A stretch of DNA of 64,000 nucleotides from Daphnia carinata (GCF_022539665.2 NC_081336.1:310001-374000), one strand, 5' to 3'. Counted from the first letter of the stretch, positions 1 through 12,072 are shown. Notes: generated by a model from the sequence alone, not told the origin. Made by a program: numbers and translations.

Positions 1-711
1 AAGGGAAAGAAATGTAGCCTCCCTTTGAATGTCGGTGCATAAATGCAAGTTTCATGTTTTCTTTCGGTGCATCATCATACCAACATGCCCAAGGCTTGAA
101 CTAAACATTTGTACAAAATTCCCATAATTCATTAAATACAATTTATGTGCAGCCATAGCAGATTTATGAACTCTTGTTTTCGGTTAATGTGCCCATTCAA
201 TCGTCTATGATTTCAGCACAACTGGAACGCAATGAATTTCTTATGGAGCCTGCCACATGTTCCAAAATAAAATTCCTAAACAACGAAATGGAACTGAAAG
301 ACGTAAAAGGCAGTTGCCCAACTTTACCTGGTTTTATCTGATGAAATTCAAGAACAACGAACGACGTCTCCCTTAACCTTTCGTTCCTTTTTCCTCTTTC
401 CATTTCGTTTTTCTCAGTACCGTCACCGAAGCCACGGGAGGTTATTACCTCCTGGCCAAAACGCAAATAACAAAGGCTCTCAAGGAATGGCTGATCAAAA
501 AGAGAGAGATCTCCATACCGTGAAATATCACACGTGTCGCGTTCCAAGTTTCACGACCGAAAGGTAACTCTGCCCCAAGGGTTTCCATCGTGCAAACGAG
601 GAGGAAGGGTCTTGTTTTTATTTAGTTTCTTTTTCTTTGAGCAAGAATACGCAGTGGCTATTCTCCAAGCAAAGTTTGTGCGGATCAGCAGAACTTTGTT
701 CACATTCGAAA
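1..711. other. No gene seen; upstream region of the first fucosyltransferase
   Basis: Open frames here are short, lack splice-consistent partners and show no recognisable protein. The right end should hold the promoter and 5' UTR of the fucosyltransferase that starts at 712, but I see no clear TATA box. Confidence 0.4.
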
Positions 712-2005
712 ATGAAATTTCATCGGTTGAATCTCTTTAAAAGAATCATCGTAACAATTTTGGGAATCTTTTTCATCGTTGTCGTTGTGTTCCGTCGTCG
801 TGGAACTCTTCCACCGTCACTGTCGTCCATCAACTTCAATTCGATTAGAGATGATCTTCCTGCTGAGGTAAGTGCAAAATTTTAATTGATTTAAATAGTA
901 AGATAACTTTATAATAATTTTCACAATTCAGACGTCAGAAGAGGTTAACGTGAAACGTAAAATCGTTTTGTACTGGAACACGTTCTATAACCAAACAGAC
1001 ATGACATTCGGTTTTGGCCAACAACCGTTCATCGACGCTGGATGTCAAATAACTAATTGCATCGCAACCAACGATAGAAGTTTATTCAGTCAAAGCGACG
1101 GTGTCATCATTCACGCCGGTGATTACCAGGAACGCGATCTACCAACGCATCGTTTGCCTCATCAGAGATTTATTATGTTGCTGTTTGAAACTCTTCCCGG
1201 CGGACATCAACTGCCGTTCTTTTCGCGTCCACATTTCTACAATTGGACGATGACCCATCGAAGGGATTCAGACATTTACCTGAGCAAATCGTACGGTGCA
1301 CTGAGACGACGTCGCAATGCCGAGACCATCAACCAACTGCCTCCCAAGTTGAAACCCGGCCAAACGTTGCCTAAACCGAGAGACTTATTCACACGAACAT
1401 ATCCGGAATTGGCAAACAGAACGAAATTGATTGCCTGGTTCAATTCGCATTGCCCGACGCACAGCCAACGTGAGGATTACGTCAAGAGATTAGCCGAGTT
1501 CATCCCGGTCGATATTTACGGCAAGTGTGGGACGTTGGAATGTTTGCCTTACAACGATCCTCGATGCGACACACGTATCCTCGTTAATTACAGGTTTTAT
1601 TTAGCCGCAGAGAATTCCCTGTGTCCGGATTACGTCACTGAAAAGTTTTATCGTGCCTTGATGAACGACATCGTGCCCGTGGTGTTTGGCGGGGCCGATT
1701 ACAGCCAGTACGCCCCGCCCAATTCTTACGTGAACATTGCCGATTTCCAATCACCGAAGGAGTTGGCTGAATATTTGATGTTGCTGGCCAAAAACGATGC
1801 TCTTTACAACAAGTATTTCGATTGGAAGAAAGATTACGAAGTGATACGAAAACCACTGAACGGTTGGTGCGACTTGTGCGAGAAATTGAACGATCCAACT
1901 GTCGAAAGCAAAAGTTATGAAAGTGTTGCCAAGTGGTGGTATGATGAAACTCCTTGTTTGGCAGGCTCATCTTACATCAAGTCAATGTTTCAAACTGTGA
2001 AATAA
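712..2005 (+). CDS. Alpha-1,3-fucosyltransferase (GT10 family), copy 1
   Basis: Golgi glycosyltransferase that moves fucose from GDP-fucose to GlcNAc of N-glycans or glycolipids (family knowledge). Two exons, 712-867 and 932-2005, joined in phase 0, encode 409 residues. The product is a type II membrane protein: a short basic N-terminus, one membrane segment at about residues 9-28, a stem, then the lumenal catalytic domain. The family signature FYLAAENSLCPDYVTEKF lies at about residues 273-290, and the MTHRRDSD block at about 155-162. The start is the ATG at 712, which puts the hydrophobic anchor near the N-terminus. The stop codon sits inside an AATAAA hexamer (2002-2007), so the 3' UTR may be very short or use another signal. 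A paralogue lies convergently at 3344-4722. I cannot tell the insect-type FucTA, C and D classes apart. Confidence 0.92.
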
Positions 2006-2254
2006 ACAGATTATTGTACGTAAATGGACTCGTTTTCTTTGTACGTCATCACATTCAATGATATTCATCTTACCTGAAAGATACGAAGACACACAGCGTA
2101 GCTTTACTTTATGTCAAACTCAAATGTGAATGCACTTTGTGTGACGACCCTGACCTTTATCGCTTATCAGATTGTCTTCAGAAAGGCATAGAAGTTTATG
2201 GAACTCGTCAAACTGGTTTTCCAAGTTCAAGAGGCCTATGCCACTGACCTGGAC

Positions 2255-2262
2255 TATAAAAA
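2255..2262 (+). promoter_or_regulatory. TATA box of the small secreted protein gene
   Basis: TATAAAAA lies 38 bases upstream of the ATG at 2300, followed by an initiator-like CTGAGT. This fits a TATA promoter with a short 5' UTR. Confidence 0.55.
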
Positions 2263-2299
2263 GGAATGCACTCGACTGAGTATAGGCTCACTCGAGAAA

Positions 2300-2869
2300 A
2301 TGTTTTCTTGTTGGCTGTTGTTTTTCTCTTGTTTCGTGGCATTCGTGCCACTTGGTTGCCAAGGAAACCATCACGAAGGATCTGCAGTTGATTCGTCATC
2401 GTTCGATCACGACATTTATCCCCATCATTCCATTATTCACACTCTGTTGCACAGATTCCAAGGACATCAAACGGCAAACGATCTTCCTCAAAGTACAAAC
2501 ATTTGAACATTTTCCCATGCTCTAAAAATCTGTTTAAAACAAAATTTAGACGATTAATAATAATTTTATTCAGACTGGCCTGCTACACCGAGGAAGTTTA
2601 CATTGCCCATCTACTACCCAGCACACCCAATAGGACCTGGTTACTTGTTTCATCTGAGTCACTGGCCAGCAACATTTGTGGTCCACAAAAATGATGATAA
2701 TGAAGGCACTAAACGAAAAAATTTGGATACCGGATCAGTAAAAATGGACAAACAGGAAACCGCTGTCTATTACCCAGTTAATCATCCACCACACCATCAT
2801 TATTTCCACCGGAAGAGCCTGCCAATCCCTCGCCTAATATTCAAGCCACTCAACTTAATTGTCTGGTAA
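2300..2869 (+). CDS. Small secreted His-rich protein, unknown family
   Basis: Two exons, 2300-2492 and 2574-2869, joined in phase 1 and ending at TAA 2867-2869, encode 162 residues. The first roughly 20 residues (MFSCWLLFFSCFVAFVPLG) form a signal peptide. The mature part is rich in His, Pro and Tyr, with HH and HHH runs, a YYPAHPIGPGY stretch and a second YYPVNHPPHHH stretch, so it may be a cuticle-like or metal-binding secreted protein. I do not recognise the family. A TATA box sits at 2255-2262. It lies between the two fucosyltransferase genes, on the same strand as copy 1. Expression and exact splicing are inferred from sequence only. Confidence 0.6.
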
Positions 2870-3343
2870 AATGCGTTAACGTTCGTTTGTGCTATCTCCC
2901 TGTCTGCCCAGCATACGGTGGAATGGCTTTCAAGAAATGCATGTGAATGTGCAACGATACGTGCTACGTGATTTGCATAGAATAAACAGCGGTACCGAAA
3001 TTTGTCTTTCTTAAACAAAACATAAAAATTTTACTGCAACAATAAGGCATGTCCATTGTTTTCGAACGTGCGTTCCTTTGTTCCAGCCAACTGGTGGTTA
3101 CTCCGCCAGCTGTCTGTACGTCGATTCCTTTGAAGTAATAGCCTCCAACGTCCCATTTTAAAAAAAAAGCAGGGTTCGTTGTACGCATAAAGAAACGCCG
3201 AGTTAAAACATCTACAAGGTTAAATGCATGTGTATTTTTAGTTATATTCGCCTCTCAACATTTTTAACGCATCAAATTTTGCAAAAGCAGTTTCGACTAA
3301 ACAAGACCCAACTCACATTTGAAAACAAATTGCATTTCGAAAA
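2870..3343. other. Intergenic, nothing seen
   Basis: AT-rich sequence between the 3' ends of the secreted-protein gene and fucosyltransferase copy 2. No coding signal. Confidence 0.5.
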
Positions 3344-4722
3344 TTACGCGTGACTCATGAGGAATGATGACCCTGGATAGCAAGGCAATTTTCTTACCCA
3401 CCATTCGGCTACATCTTCGTACGTTTTCGTTTTCTTTTCCTGACTGGGCTCGTTGAGTTTAGCGCACAGATCGCACCATCCCTTTTTAGGCGATCGAACG
3501 ACAGCGTAATGTTTTTTCCATTGGAAATATTCCATGTAGAGGTGATCGTTGTTGGCCAACAACGTCAGGTAGTCGGCCAAATGTTTTGGCGATTTGAAAT
3601 TGGCAATGTTGATGAACGAATGTGGAGGAGCGTATTCCGTATAATCGGCACCGCCGTACACGATGGGCACGATATTATTGGTCAATGCCCGATAGAATTT
3701 CTCAGACACGTAGTCCGGACATAAAGAATTCTCAGCTGCTAAATAGAATTTGTAATTGTCGAGTAAACTCTCGCATCGGTGGCTGTTGCGTGGAAGACAT
3801 TCCATCGTTCCGCATTTGCCGTAAATGTCCACTTGGATGTAACTGGACAATTCTTTGACGTAGTCCTCGCGTTGGCTGTGAGTCGGGCAATGCGAGGCGA
3901 ACCAGGCCACCATCTTCGTCCTGTTGGCTAATTCCGGATAGTTTCGATTGAGGAGGATAGCTGGATCGGCCGGAAGAGTACCAGGTGATAATTCATCGGG
4001 CAGCTGAGTAGGAAGCGTCCAATATTTTGGAGCGATGGCCCCGTAAGGCTCTGCCACGTAGACGTCGGAATCCCGACGATGCGTCATTGTCCAGTTGAAA
4101 TAGTGCGGCTTGTATTGGCTCGAGGGCAGACATTTGCCGACGCACGGAATGGATGTGTTCGGAATCGTTTCGTACAAGAAAAAAACGAAACGCTGTTGCG
4201 GTTGTCGATGGGCCGGAAGGTCTCGACTCGAAACTTGCAACGCGTGAAAGATAATGGCGTCGCTCTGATTGAGCAATGTGCGATCGTTGGTTGTTATGCA
4301 ATTGCTCACTTTGCAACCGAATTTAACGAAAGGATCGCGACCAAATCCGAAGGTGAAATCTGATCGATTGTAATACAGCGTCCAGAATAAAATCGTTTTG
4401 GGGGGTGGCTCTGATTCCGGTTTGGAATTGACCATTTGCTCCTGACGGACATCTACCTGCTGCAAATGTTAGAACATCAAACTGGTTCACTGTGACAACG
4501 TTTTATTTAGATATTTACCTGCGAAATGTCGTTTGTTTCGATAATGTGATCACCATTATTTGACGAGGCATAGCCGATGGCTGTGACCAATAAATAGCAC
4601 ATGGCAAGACAGCCGATAAAATTGAAGATGGTCGAAAACCGGGTTGGTATTGAGCGCACAGCAACGGCCATGAAGATTTGCATTACCTTCCAAAACGAAG
4701 GTTTTGTTTTGCTTTTCGCCAT
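3344..4722 (-). CDS. Alpha-1,3-fucosyltransferase (GT10 family), copy 2
   Basis: Paralogue of the gene at 712-2005, on the opposite strand. Exons are 4722-4519 and 4459-3344 in phase 0, encoding about 439 residues (a CAG repeat at the acceptor allows one residue more or less). The N-terminus has a 30-residue cytosolic tail and a membrane anchor at about 31-51. The catalytic half keeps FYLAAENSLCPDYVSEKF, MTHRRDSDVY and the WCDLC motif shared with copy 1. Both copies carry the same SHCPTHSQREDYVK block, so they come from a fairly recent duplication followed by inversion. Copy 2 has a longer cytosolic tail and an extra Cys pair (IPCVGKCLP). The acceptor substrate is unknown. Confidence 0.9.
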
Positions 4723-5222
4723 TCCTGTTTTCGTCGAGTTGGTGCCGTTGCAAAGGACAAAACCATACTAAGGCACAGGTGTGATGTCTTTGGTCTCTCT
4801 TGCTGACTTTAGCCAGGTATCGTCAAGGAAATGCCCTGGAGCTATTACTCGTTACAATGCACGCCCAGTTTTTACTCTTTCTTCTTTGGGCCACAAATAA
4901 AAAGGAATCACATGAGGCGTATTGACTCGTTTTTTTAAACTGCTCATTACGATTCGACAATCAAATTCCGTTGTCATTGAAAAACTAGTGAATGTTTGAA
5001 ATACTTTATGAACTTTTCTCTCCTACCTGTAATGGGCTATGAATGTTATCCAACTTCTTTATTGGACTACACTTTTGACAAAAGAACAAAGAAACCGGTT
5101 AACTTTACAAAAGAAACAAAAAAAAACAAAAAACAGGATGCTTCTAAAGCAAATGAGCAACGAAAGTGAATGAAGTTAAATGGAAATAACAGTTGTTTTC
5201 GAACCTCTATGGGGATATTTTT
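4723..5222. other. Intergenic, nothing seen
   Basis: Upstream region of fucosyltransferase copy 2 and 3' flank of the SPATA22-like gene. AT-rich, no coding signal. Confidence 0.45.
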
Positions 5223-6929
5223 TCAGTAAGGCTGGAACAGGAAATCCGATTCAGCCACAGAAACTGGAGGTACGTCATTCGTAGATTCTTCTGGTTCTTT
5301 GTAATTTTCAGCGGATGTCATTGGAATTGACGAAAGAGAGTCCACGTAGACTGACCTGGCAGCCAAGCTTTTGACTATGCATGTCAAACGGTTCAAATCA
5401 CTTTCAGTGGCTTGCCGGATCTTAAGGCAATGAAACATTTCACTGTCCGGAATGTACCGACCGACAATCCTGTGATACGTGATGAATGTAATTCCTTCGT
5501 TTTGTTACGATAATAGCAGTGCATAATTTACCTGACGCACGTCCCAACAGAGAATTTTGCCTGGCGATGAACGGATGAATACACGACACACTCGATCAGC
5601 TCTTTCATCGATGAGCCAGTATTCCACTGCTTCATGTTGCGGACGACAAATTGATCTTCAATTTTTTGTTTTTTGTCTATCACGTTCTGCCTTCCGTCAA
5701 TTGTTCCTAGTAAGCAAAGTTATTTTTAAAAAGCTGAATTTCTAGTTCGTGTCGAAGATGTAAGAGGTCAGTACCAACAGTCTCGTATATTGGCGGGAAT
5801 TTGTGCCGAGCCGAACGCCACTTAAACAGTTGTGGGATAGTTCCAACCAACGCACGATCGCGTTCAACTTTACCCACATGCAAATACAGCTCTTTCTTAG
5901 TAATGATGCTCTGTTGTGTCGGCTGTGTCTTGTTGTCGTTCTGCTTCAGCTGATTTGGTTTCGTTTGAGCTTTTTGTTGGGTTTCCATTCGTGATCCCAT
6001 GCAAGTTTTTTGCTTCTTTGTTGAGTTTTGCACGGGCTGATCTGCACGACGATGAACTGGCTTCGGTGGGGGTAACATGGCCATTGGCTGATTCTGCTTA
6101 CGAGGGACTTTAGCGTTTTGTGAACGATTTTGAGTTTGTTGACGGTAGCCACCTGATGTCGAGCCAAAGGTATTGGAGTTGTCTAAATTTTAAGTTTGTT
6201 CCTCAGTTAGGCGTTAATTCTGAATCAAAATTAGACGCTTAATTACATTTGTTATGAGCTGTAACTTTCGGTTGACGGATAAATGGTGGTGCAATGGCTC
6301 CAGTCCTTTGTAAAAATCTTGCAGAATGATCAATCTGGTTGGACAAGGGTTGGTGGCTGGACTCGGAATGCACTTGTGGACGACTGGCCCTTTCCTCGAG
6401 ATACTGACTATATTGTTTAAACAAAGTGATCTAGTTTGCAAAACATCTAGTGATTTGATCATGAGTTGTTGCATACAAATAATCTGACTGCGACCATTGA
6501 GAGTTTTGCAATTGTGCTGAATCCTGTATCTCCATGTAGTTAACTAACTGAGTACCATATGGTTGCTGATAATCCTCCTGTGAAAGGTGCTGATGGACAT
6601 TCTGATATACAGGGGCCCTGTTTTTGCATCATTCAAAACCATATACTTTCAAGCAAGGTTCACTGTTATAGATTCATGCACAGTATAATGTACCGATAAT
6701 TGACACCAGCAGCAGAGTACTGTTGGACGTATCCATAGCCCGTTTGATTGTTGAAATTATTCGGAAAGTAATTCAGGTTGGCAACGGGTCGCATTAGCCA
6801 TGGCTGGGAATTTACCAATCGTGGCGTTCCCATTCGTAGATTAAAGTTATCTAAAGATACAGGAGAATTGCAATATAATACTTATTTGACGATCGTGTCG
6901 ATTTTCTTTGCAAAATACTTACTCTGCAT
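5223..6929 (-). CDS. SPATA22: SPATA22-like meiotic recombination protein
   Basis: Seven exons give a continuous 431-residue frame: 6929-6923, 6850-6694, 6617-6477, 6407-6247, 6182-5775, 5706-5532 and 5469-5223. Residues 1-250 are low complexity, rich in Asn, Gln, Ser and Tyr. The last roughly 170 residues are ordered and resemble the C-terminal OB-like domain of vertebrate SPATA22 as I remember it. There is a KW tryptophan, the pattern K-P-P-x-Y-E-x-V-G-x-x-D, an ECVVY strand, RIVGRY, and CLKIRQATESD before a final helix. SPATA22 partners MEIOB and RPA on single-stranded DNA in meiosis. The first coding exon is only 7 bases, so the true start could instead be Met near 6838. The family call is mine by eye and moderate; the exon model is stronger than the name. 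Confidence 0.5.
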
Positions 6930-7184
6930 TACTTAATTATTTTAGTGTATTTTTAAAAACCAAACAACAAGCCCGCCAAACTACTACACGTTTGACAAGC
7001 AGACGGCAATTCGATCGATCTCGTAATCCTATTCTTCACGTGTTACCTATCTATATTCTATATAAAAAAAAAAAAGAGAGAAATTATGGGCAAAGAAAAA
7101 AGAGTGTTTTGATATAAAAGAATATTTAAGATTAGATGGGTAAAAGTAATGGCGTGGATCGGAAAAAAAATTAAAATAATATAA
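6930..7184. other. Intergenic, 5' flank of the SPATA22-like gene
   Basis: AT-rich with an A run at about 7064-7076. No coding signal. Confidence 0.4.
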
Positions 7185-7246
7185 CAGTAAAGATTTGAAC
7201 CCATGAAAACAGCATAGCAGCCGTAAACTATACCACAGCGCCATCT
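7185..7246 (-). repeat. tRNA-like SINE head (A and B boxes)
   Basis: Read on the minus strand, it has a pol III A-box-like TGTGGTATAGTTTACGG and a B-box GGGTTCAAATC about 30 bases downstream, as in a tRNA. The cloverleaf is poor, so this is a tRNA-derived element or relic and not a working tRNA gene. Confidence 0.5.
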
Positions 7247-7312
7247 ATCACTATCATACTATTTACGTAAGGTATCTATTGAACGTATAACATAGAAAGC
7301 AAAATTTGGTTG

Positions 7313-7555
7313 GGATGTGCGGTCCTGGCACAGTGGTTATCACCCACGCTTTGTATTCTGTCGGTCCCGGGTTCAAATCCCGCCAACTCCAATTTCCAAG
7401 CCCTCCCTTCCCTCCACGCTCCGCCCACCCACCCACTCATCACAACGGATTGGCAAGATTCTTCATCTCATCGGACGCAAAATTCTTCGGACATCATCTA
7501 CACCAAATGACAAATAAAAACGCCTTCAAGAAAGAAGAAAGAAAAAAGAAGAGCC
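7313..7555 (+). repeat. tRNA-derived SINE with purine-rich tail
   Basis: The first 75 bases carry an A box (TGGCACAGTGG) and a B box (GGGTTCAAATCC). A tRNA-unrelated C-rich body follows, then an A/G-rich tail at about 7525-7553. This order is the usual SINE design. It lies 70 bases from an oppositely oriented tRNA-like head. Confidence 0.6.
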
Positions 7556-7875
7556 TACAATAAAGGTGGCTAAATGGCACCACAATAGAAAAACACACAC
7601 ACATACACTTACACGTTTACAGACGTTTCATCGATCTGTAGTAGGTTCACTACATGTTGAAGATCGACCCACAAACTGAAGGTAGAGAAGAAGTAATCGT
7701 AGCTTGTAAGTTGTTCGTAAGCCCATGGCCACTAGGTTCATGGATGCTGGCAGCTAATCATCTAGCTATGTTACCCTCTTCGATACCCGTATGTTTTTAT
7801 TTTCAGAGTAGAACAGCCATCGTTGTATTGGCAGTTTTCTTTTTCATAAAATATTTACAACAACAAAACAGGCAT

Positions 7876-8947
7876 CTAGTATCCAGCATAAAAATACGGC
7901 ACTTTATACTGCTCATAAGCAGAAGTTTCTTTGTGAGAGGGATCCAGTTCAAGCCCCACATAGTCAATCTCCAACCTGAATGGGCCGTTGTTCTTATCGC
8001 AAGCAGTAATTCCAAAACTTGTGATTCTATTTAGCGGCACGGGTTCCTGTACGTCTTGAATGCGCCCTTTACTAGTCATATAGAATTTCGAGAAGGGTAT
8101 CTGTCCATTCAACAAGAAAGAATAAGTCAGAAACCATTTTATTAGTGAAATATATTTTGATTACTTTAGAGATTTGCCAATGAGGACCACCTCGTGTATA
8201 GAGGGCAAAATGGAACTGATCGTTCCAATTAACATCAAAATAGCCGGCGGTTCCTAGGGTTATCATGTAACTTCTTCCATCACCCCTCACTCTCATAACA
8301 AGGTGTGTATAGCCACTCCAATCATGGAAAGAATCCCGTTTGAATGATTTTTGAGGTCGGATGGATTTCAAATTGCAATAGCCAGCTTTTTTAACTTTTC
8401 CATCTCTGACTAGTTGTGTTGAAAGATTACCAGAAAAGAGTCCTTTACCTGTCGGACTTACACATAAGGTAGATGTACTGTACCCTTCATTATGATCACT
8501 GTCAGATGTTACAACCCAGTTTTCAAAATCTGTACTTTCATTGAAACACCACTGTACATCAACTTCCCCTAAAAATCATCAAGTTTGATTTACAAACACT
8601 TGAAAGAAAATCGATCAATAGGATAGATTACCAGGAAGAGGCATTCCCATGATGGGATCAAAGGTATATCCTTCTTTGACTTCTTCCGTCCAATTTTTTA
8701 TCTCTTGTTTCAATTCTTTTAAACCATCACGTATCGCCTGTCGTGCAGAAACTTTCTTTCTGTTTTTGTCTTCGTATCCGCTTTTCCTAATTTCATGAAA
8801 TGATGAGGACGGTACAACTGCAGGAAAATTTTTCCTGTTTTTCGGACAGCAAATGTGATAATATGAATGAAAATAAAATTTACTTCTTTTTTACCCTCGA
8901 CTCCATATCGAAGGTGCAAATACTTTGCTCGACAAAAACCTGTACAT
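7876..8947 (-). CDS. NDUFAF1: NDUFAF1 / CIA30, mitochondrial complex I assembly factor
   Basis: Assembly chaperone for the early intermediates of respiratory complex I (family knowledge). Four exons, 8947-8895, 8834-8632, 8568-8165 and 8100-7876, encode 294 residues. The N-terminus MYRFLSSKVFAPSIWSR is basic, amphipathic and free of acid residues, as expected for mitochondrial import. The CIA30 beta-sandwich domain runs from about residue 85 to 285 and ends with the family's best-kept block: PFSKF, then GRIQDV, then the I-T-S-F-G-I-T strand and GPFRLEIDYVG. Length is close to the vertebrate protein (about 330). The start was chosen because it gives the import signal and a frame-consistent splice into exon 2. 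Upstream ATGs in other frames give no presequence. Confidence 0.93.
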
Positions 8948-9582
8948 TTTTCATCGAACTTCTGAAGATTTTTCGGCTGAAATATGTAAACAACTGTAAG
9001 TCTGTAGCTGAACGAAACCCACAGTTGTCAAATATTTAAAGATTGAATCGTAAGTTAAACTTAAATAACTTAAGTTATAGATATTGTAGTGATGGGCATC
9101 ACTCAGCACGAGAAAAGCTTAAAATTTGAATACATATTTTTAAAGCTGGTATTATTTACTGGTGAAAAACAATACGAGGTACCAAATTTTAGGTAAGCGG
9201 GTTTTCTAAATGGGAAATGTAAATTTTCAGAGATTCCAAATGCGGATTATTGCTTCATAATGACAAGAAATTCTAGCCGTATACTCGTTCTTCATTTCAG
9301 AAAAAAAATTTCATAATTCATTATTAATTTATAAAATGTTCTTGCTGTTCTTTAAGCGACAACGGTGCATCACAAAACTGTCGGTTGCCATGGGTGATCT
9401 TGAACAGCACACCGTGCTTGTAAAAAAAAAAAATCCACAATTTAGTTTTATTGAAAATCACTGACGGTCTCAGGCTAGATATCTTGTAGGCTTCCTGGAG
9501 CGAACGTGCAGAAAATAGCAAGACAAGAGATATACGTTTGTTTAATGAACAAGACAATTTGAGGGAGATTAAAATTACGAGT
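8948..9582. other. Intergenic between divergent NDUFAF1 and the forkhead gene
   Basis: AT-rich 635-base gap between two divergent start codons, so it should hold both promoters. No sharp TATA box and no coding signal seen. Confidence 0.4.
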
Positions 9583-11365
9583 ATGGAAATGAGCAATCGT
9601 TTAGTAGGACGGTCTCAGAGAATTTACTTACAGACACCGGAAAATGGCACACTTCTTTTGGGACTACAGGTACCAACCTGAGCATACGTTTTTGAAACTC
9701 TGTAGATTTTAATTCTTCAGTATAGTAAACAAATTGATAACTGTGCTGTGGATTTCTTAATTTTTGTAGGACTTGACTGATAACAACAACCATCCAGATG
9801 TGTGCATTGTACAGGGCCATGAGGTTTATATTTTGGCTGATGGAGATGGCCTTACTTCTAGCTGTGATGAAAGAAATAATGTGTGCACCCCAGTTAATCA
9901 ACTTGAGGTTCGAGTCATTGAAGGTGGTAGTGACAACAAGAGTTCTGCACAGGATGAAGAATTGACCTCCCTGTCTTGGCTTCAGAACACCAACCTCCTT
10001 CAGAGTCTGTTATTTTTAAAAAATACTGTGTTTTGAATTCCTGGGATCTAGATATCTAATAATGTCTAGGCATCAACTTAAAAGCTGCAGCTGAGCAGAA
10101 GAAAATTATTATGGAAAAAAAGCCTGTTGCCAAATCGATTGAACAAGCCCCTCCAACAGAAAGTGATGAGACAGAAAGCAGTTGGGATGGTAGTAATCTC
10201 AGCTATCCGGATGCGACACCACCTCAACCGTCACCGACCCAAATATCGCTTCATTCGAATAACGGCGACGAATCGTCAAGCAAACCGCCTCATTCGTTCT
10301 CCACATTGATATTTTTGGCCATCGAATCATCACCTTCTAAAGCTCTACCTGTTCGGGATATCTATTCGTGGATAACTCAGCACTTTCCCTATTACCGGAA
10401 TGCTCCTGTCGGATGGAAAAATTCTGTACGACACAACCTGTCGCTCAACAAATGTTTCTACAAAGTCGAATGTGGTTTGGTAAGTTGTCTAAAGTTAATT
10501 GTCTCTGTTTGCCACTCACGCAATTTGTTTCGATAATTTTAGCAGAACCTAAGCAAAGGATCCTTTTGGATGGTGGATCCCCAGCATCGCCCCCAACTGA
10601 TCCAGTCCCTTTGCAAAGTCTCGTACATTAAAGCAGACCTGATTCAAGACTTGATGAAGGAAACTGCTTCACCTGTAAGTTTGGTAGCTACCTTACCAAC
10701 CAAAACAAAAGATCTTCCAGTGCCGCAGGAGGGCACTGTTAAACAAACGTACAAAACAATTTCCCCGCCTTCGTCTTCCTCTATTCGTTCAAACGCTAAC
10801 CTACCCGATCCCAAACTCTTCCCGTTCCTGAGTCGAAGACTAGCGTTTAACACAGTTGAAGATCCTGACGTGGAAGTGAGCGCTGCCAAAGCCATGCTCA
10901 CATTGGGACAAAGTCATGTGATGAATAACAACCACAACGAATTGGACTGTGGAGGTAACAATTCCTGTGCAATTCTTGTGTGGTCTGGCTCATAATTTTA
11001 ACCTCTTATTTATTTGTAAAGTGACAAATGAATCATCGAGTTGTCAATCGTCCCCTTCGGATGACCACACGTACAGTTTTAGCCCTCGGCCATTGGTCAA
11101 ACCGTTACCCCGGAAACTCCATAGTATCGTAGGACCGTTGAAACGGGAACGAGCGATGGAACAGAAGCTGGCCGAACACGTTCCAGATATGGTGCGTGAA
11201 CTTGAAATCAGCAGTAGTGATCCTATATCATACGATAGTAGTCAAAGTCCCAGGCCCGTCAAGCTGAAAAAAACATCAGCAACAAACAAATCAAATGTAC
11301 ATGGCCGCGTTCGCGCCAGAGGCCGGGGTAAAAGCCGAGGCAGGGGCCGCGCTAAATGTAGATAA
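9583..11365 (+). CDS. FOXN: Forkhead transcription factor, FOXN2/FOXN3 (CHES1) type
   Basis: Five exons, 9583-9669, 9770-10004, 10070-10479, 10543-10954 and 11022-11365, encode 495 residues. The forkhead DNA-binding domain is at about 178-270. It starts [15 protein letters not shown], has recognition helix [16 protein letters not shown] and ends [18 protein letters not shown]. The N-terminal LTSLSWLQ motif before it is typical of the FOXN2/3 group. The C-terminal end is an Arg/Gly tail. The acceptor at 10543 is a NAGNAG site, so isoforms with or without one Gln are possible, and it falls in wing 1 of the domain. FOXN2/3 proteins are cell-cycle checkpoint repressors in other animals; that role is inference here. 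Confidence 0.88.
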
Positions 11366-12072
11366 TCATTACGTATGTATTGACCGCACGTTAATCACTA
11401 TTTGGCACTCAGCAATATCTACTCCCTAGCCTAGATAAAATAGTAAATGACAAAAGGAAAAACTTTTCGGGAATTAGTTTCTTTTTCATGTTGTTTGATT
11501 TGAATCAACCGGACGCGCCCAATGCAGAAGTTCTGCCGTCATGTAATTAAAATAAGATGTCTTAACGTCCTTATGCATATAAGTGCAGAGAGAACTTTTA
11601 CGTCATGTTTGTCTGTTTTGAATGTTTTCTCTTTTGGGCTTATAGTTGGTTTGCGACTAGTCTTCCTTGTTATTAATTGATGAAAATGTTCTTTATATAT
11701 ATGAATATACGATAGAGACATTTTGGCCAATGAAGGTTTCATTTGTACAGGAATAAAATATATTATCTGTCGGTTGTTTTTTTTTTTTTTTCTTTTTGTG
11801 TAGAGTCTGTGTGTACACTAGCGCCGTGGCCATATGCCGAAAAATGTAACTTCGTATTCATTAGCTGGGGGGCCAGCCATGTTGAACCTTGTATAAATGT
11901 TGTTTTCGAGTGGAATTATTTTCCACGTGGGTTTCATTTGTTAAGTCAGTTATTTGGACTGCTACGTTGCAGCGGAAATTCTTAGTTCCTAAATAATGTT
12001 ATCACCACCCTTTAGCTGTAAAGGTAAAGCAATATAAACATCTCCAATGCCACATTGAAACAATAATTCTGT
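11366..12072. other. 3' UTR of the forkhead gene and intergenic
   Basis: Contains AATAAAATA at about 11752 and a T run at 11777-11791, plausible 3' end signals. No coding sequence recognised. Confidence 0.4.

Noticed and set aside
6422-6435. In-frame TAG suggesting a broken SPATA22-like gene
   Set aside because: The TAG lies in a standard 69-base intron (GTATGC to ATAG), and splicing restores the frame.
7306-7563. Overlapping frames in three phases within the SINE
   Set aside because: They cover the tRNA-like head and C-rich body of a repeat and show no protein motif.
9575-9901. 108-residue minus-strand frame
   Set aside because: Antisense to the first two forkhead exons, which have clear splice sites and conserved downstream protein.
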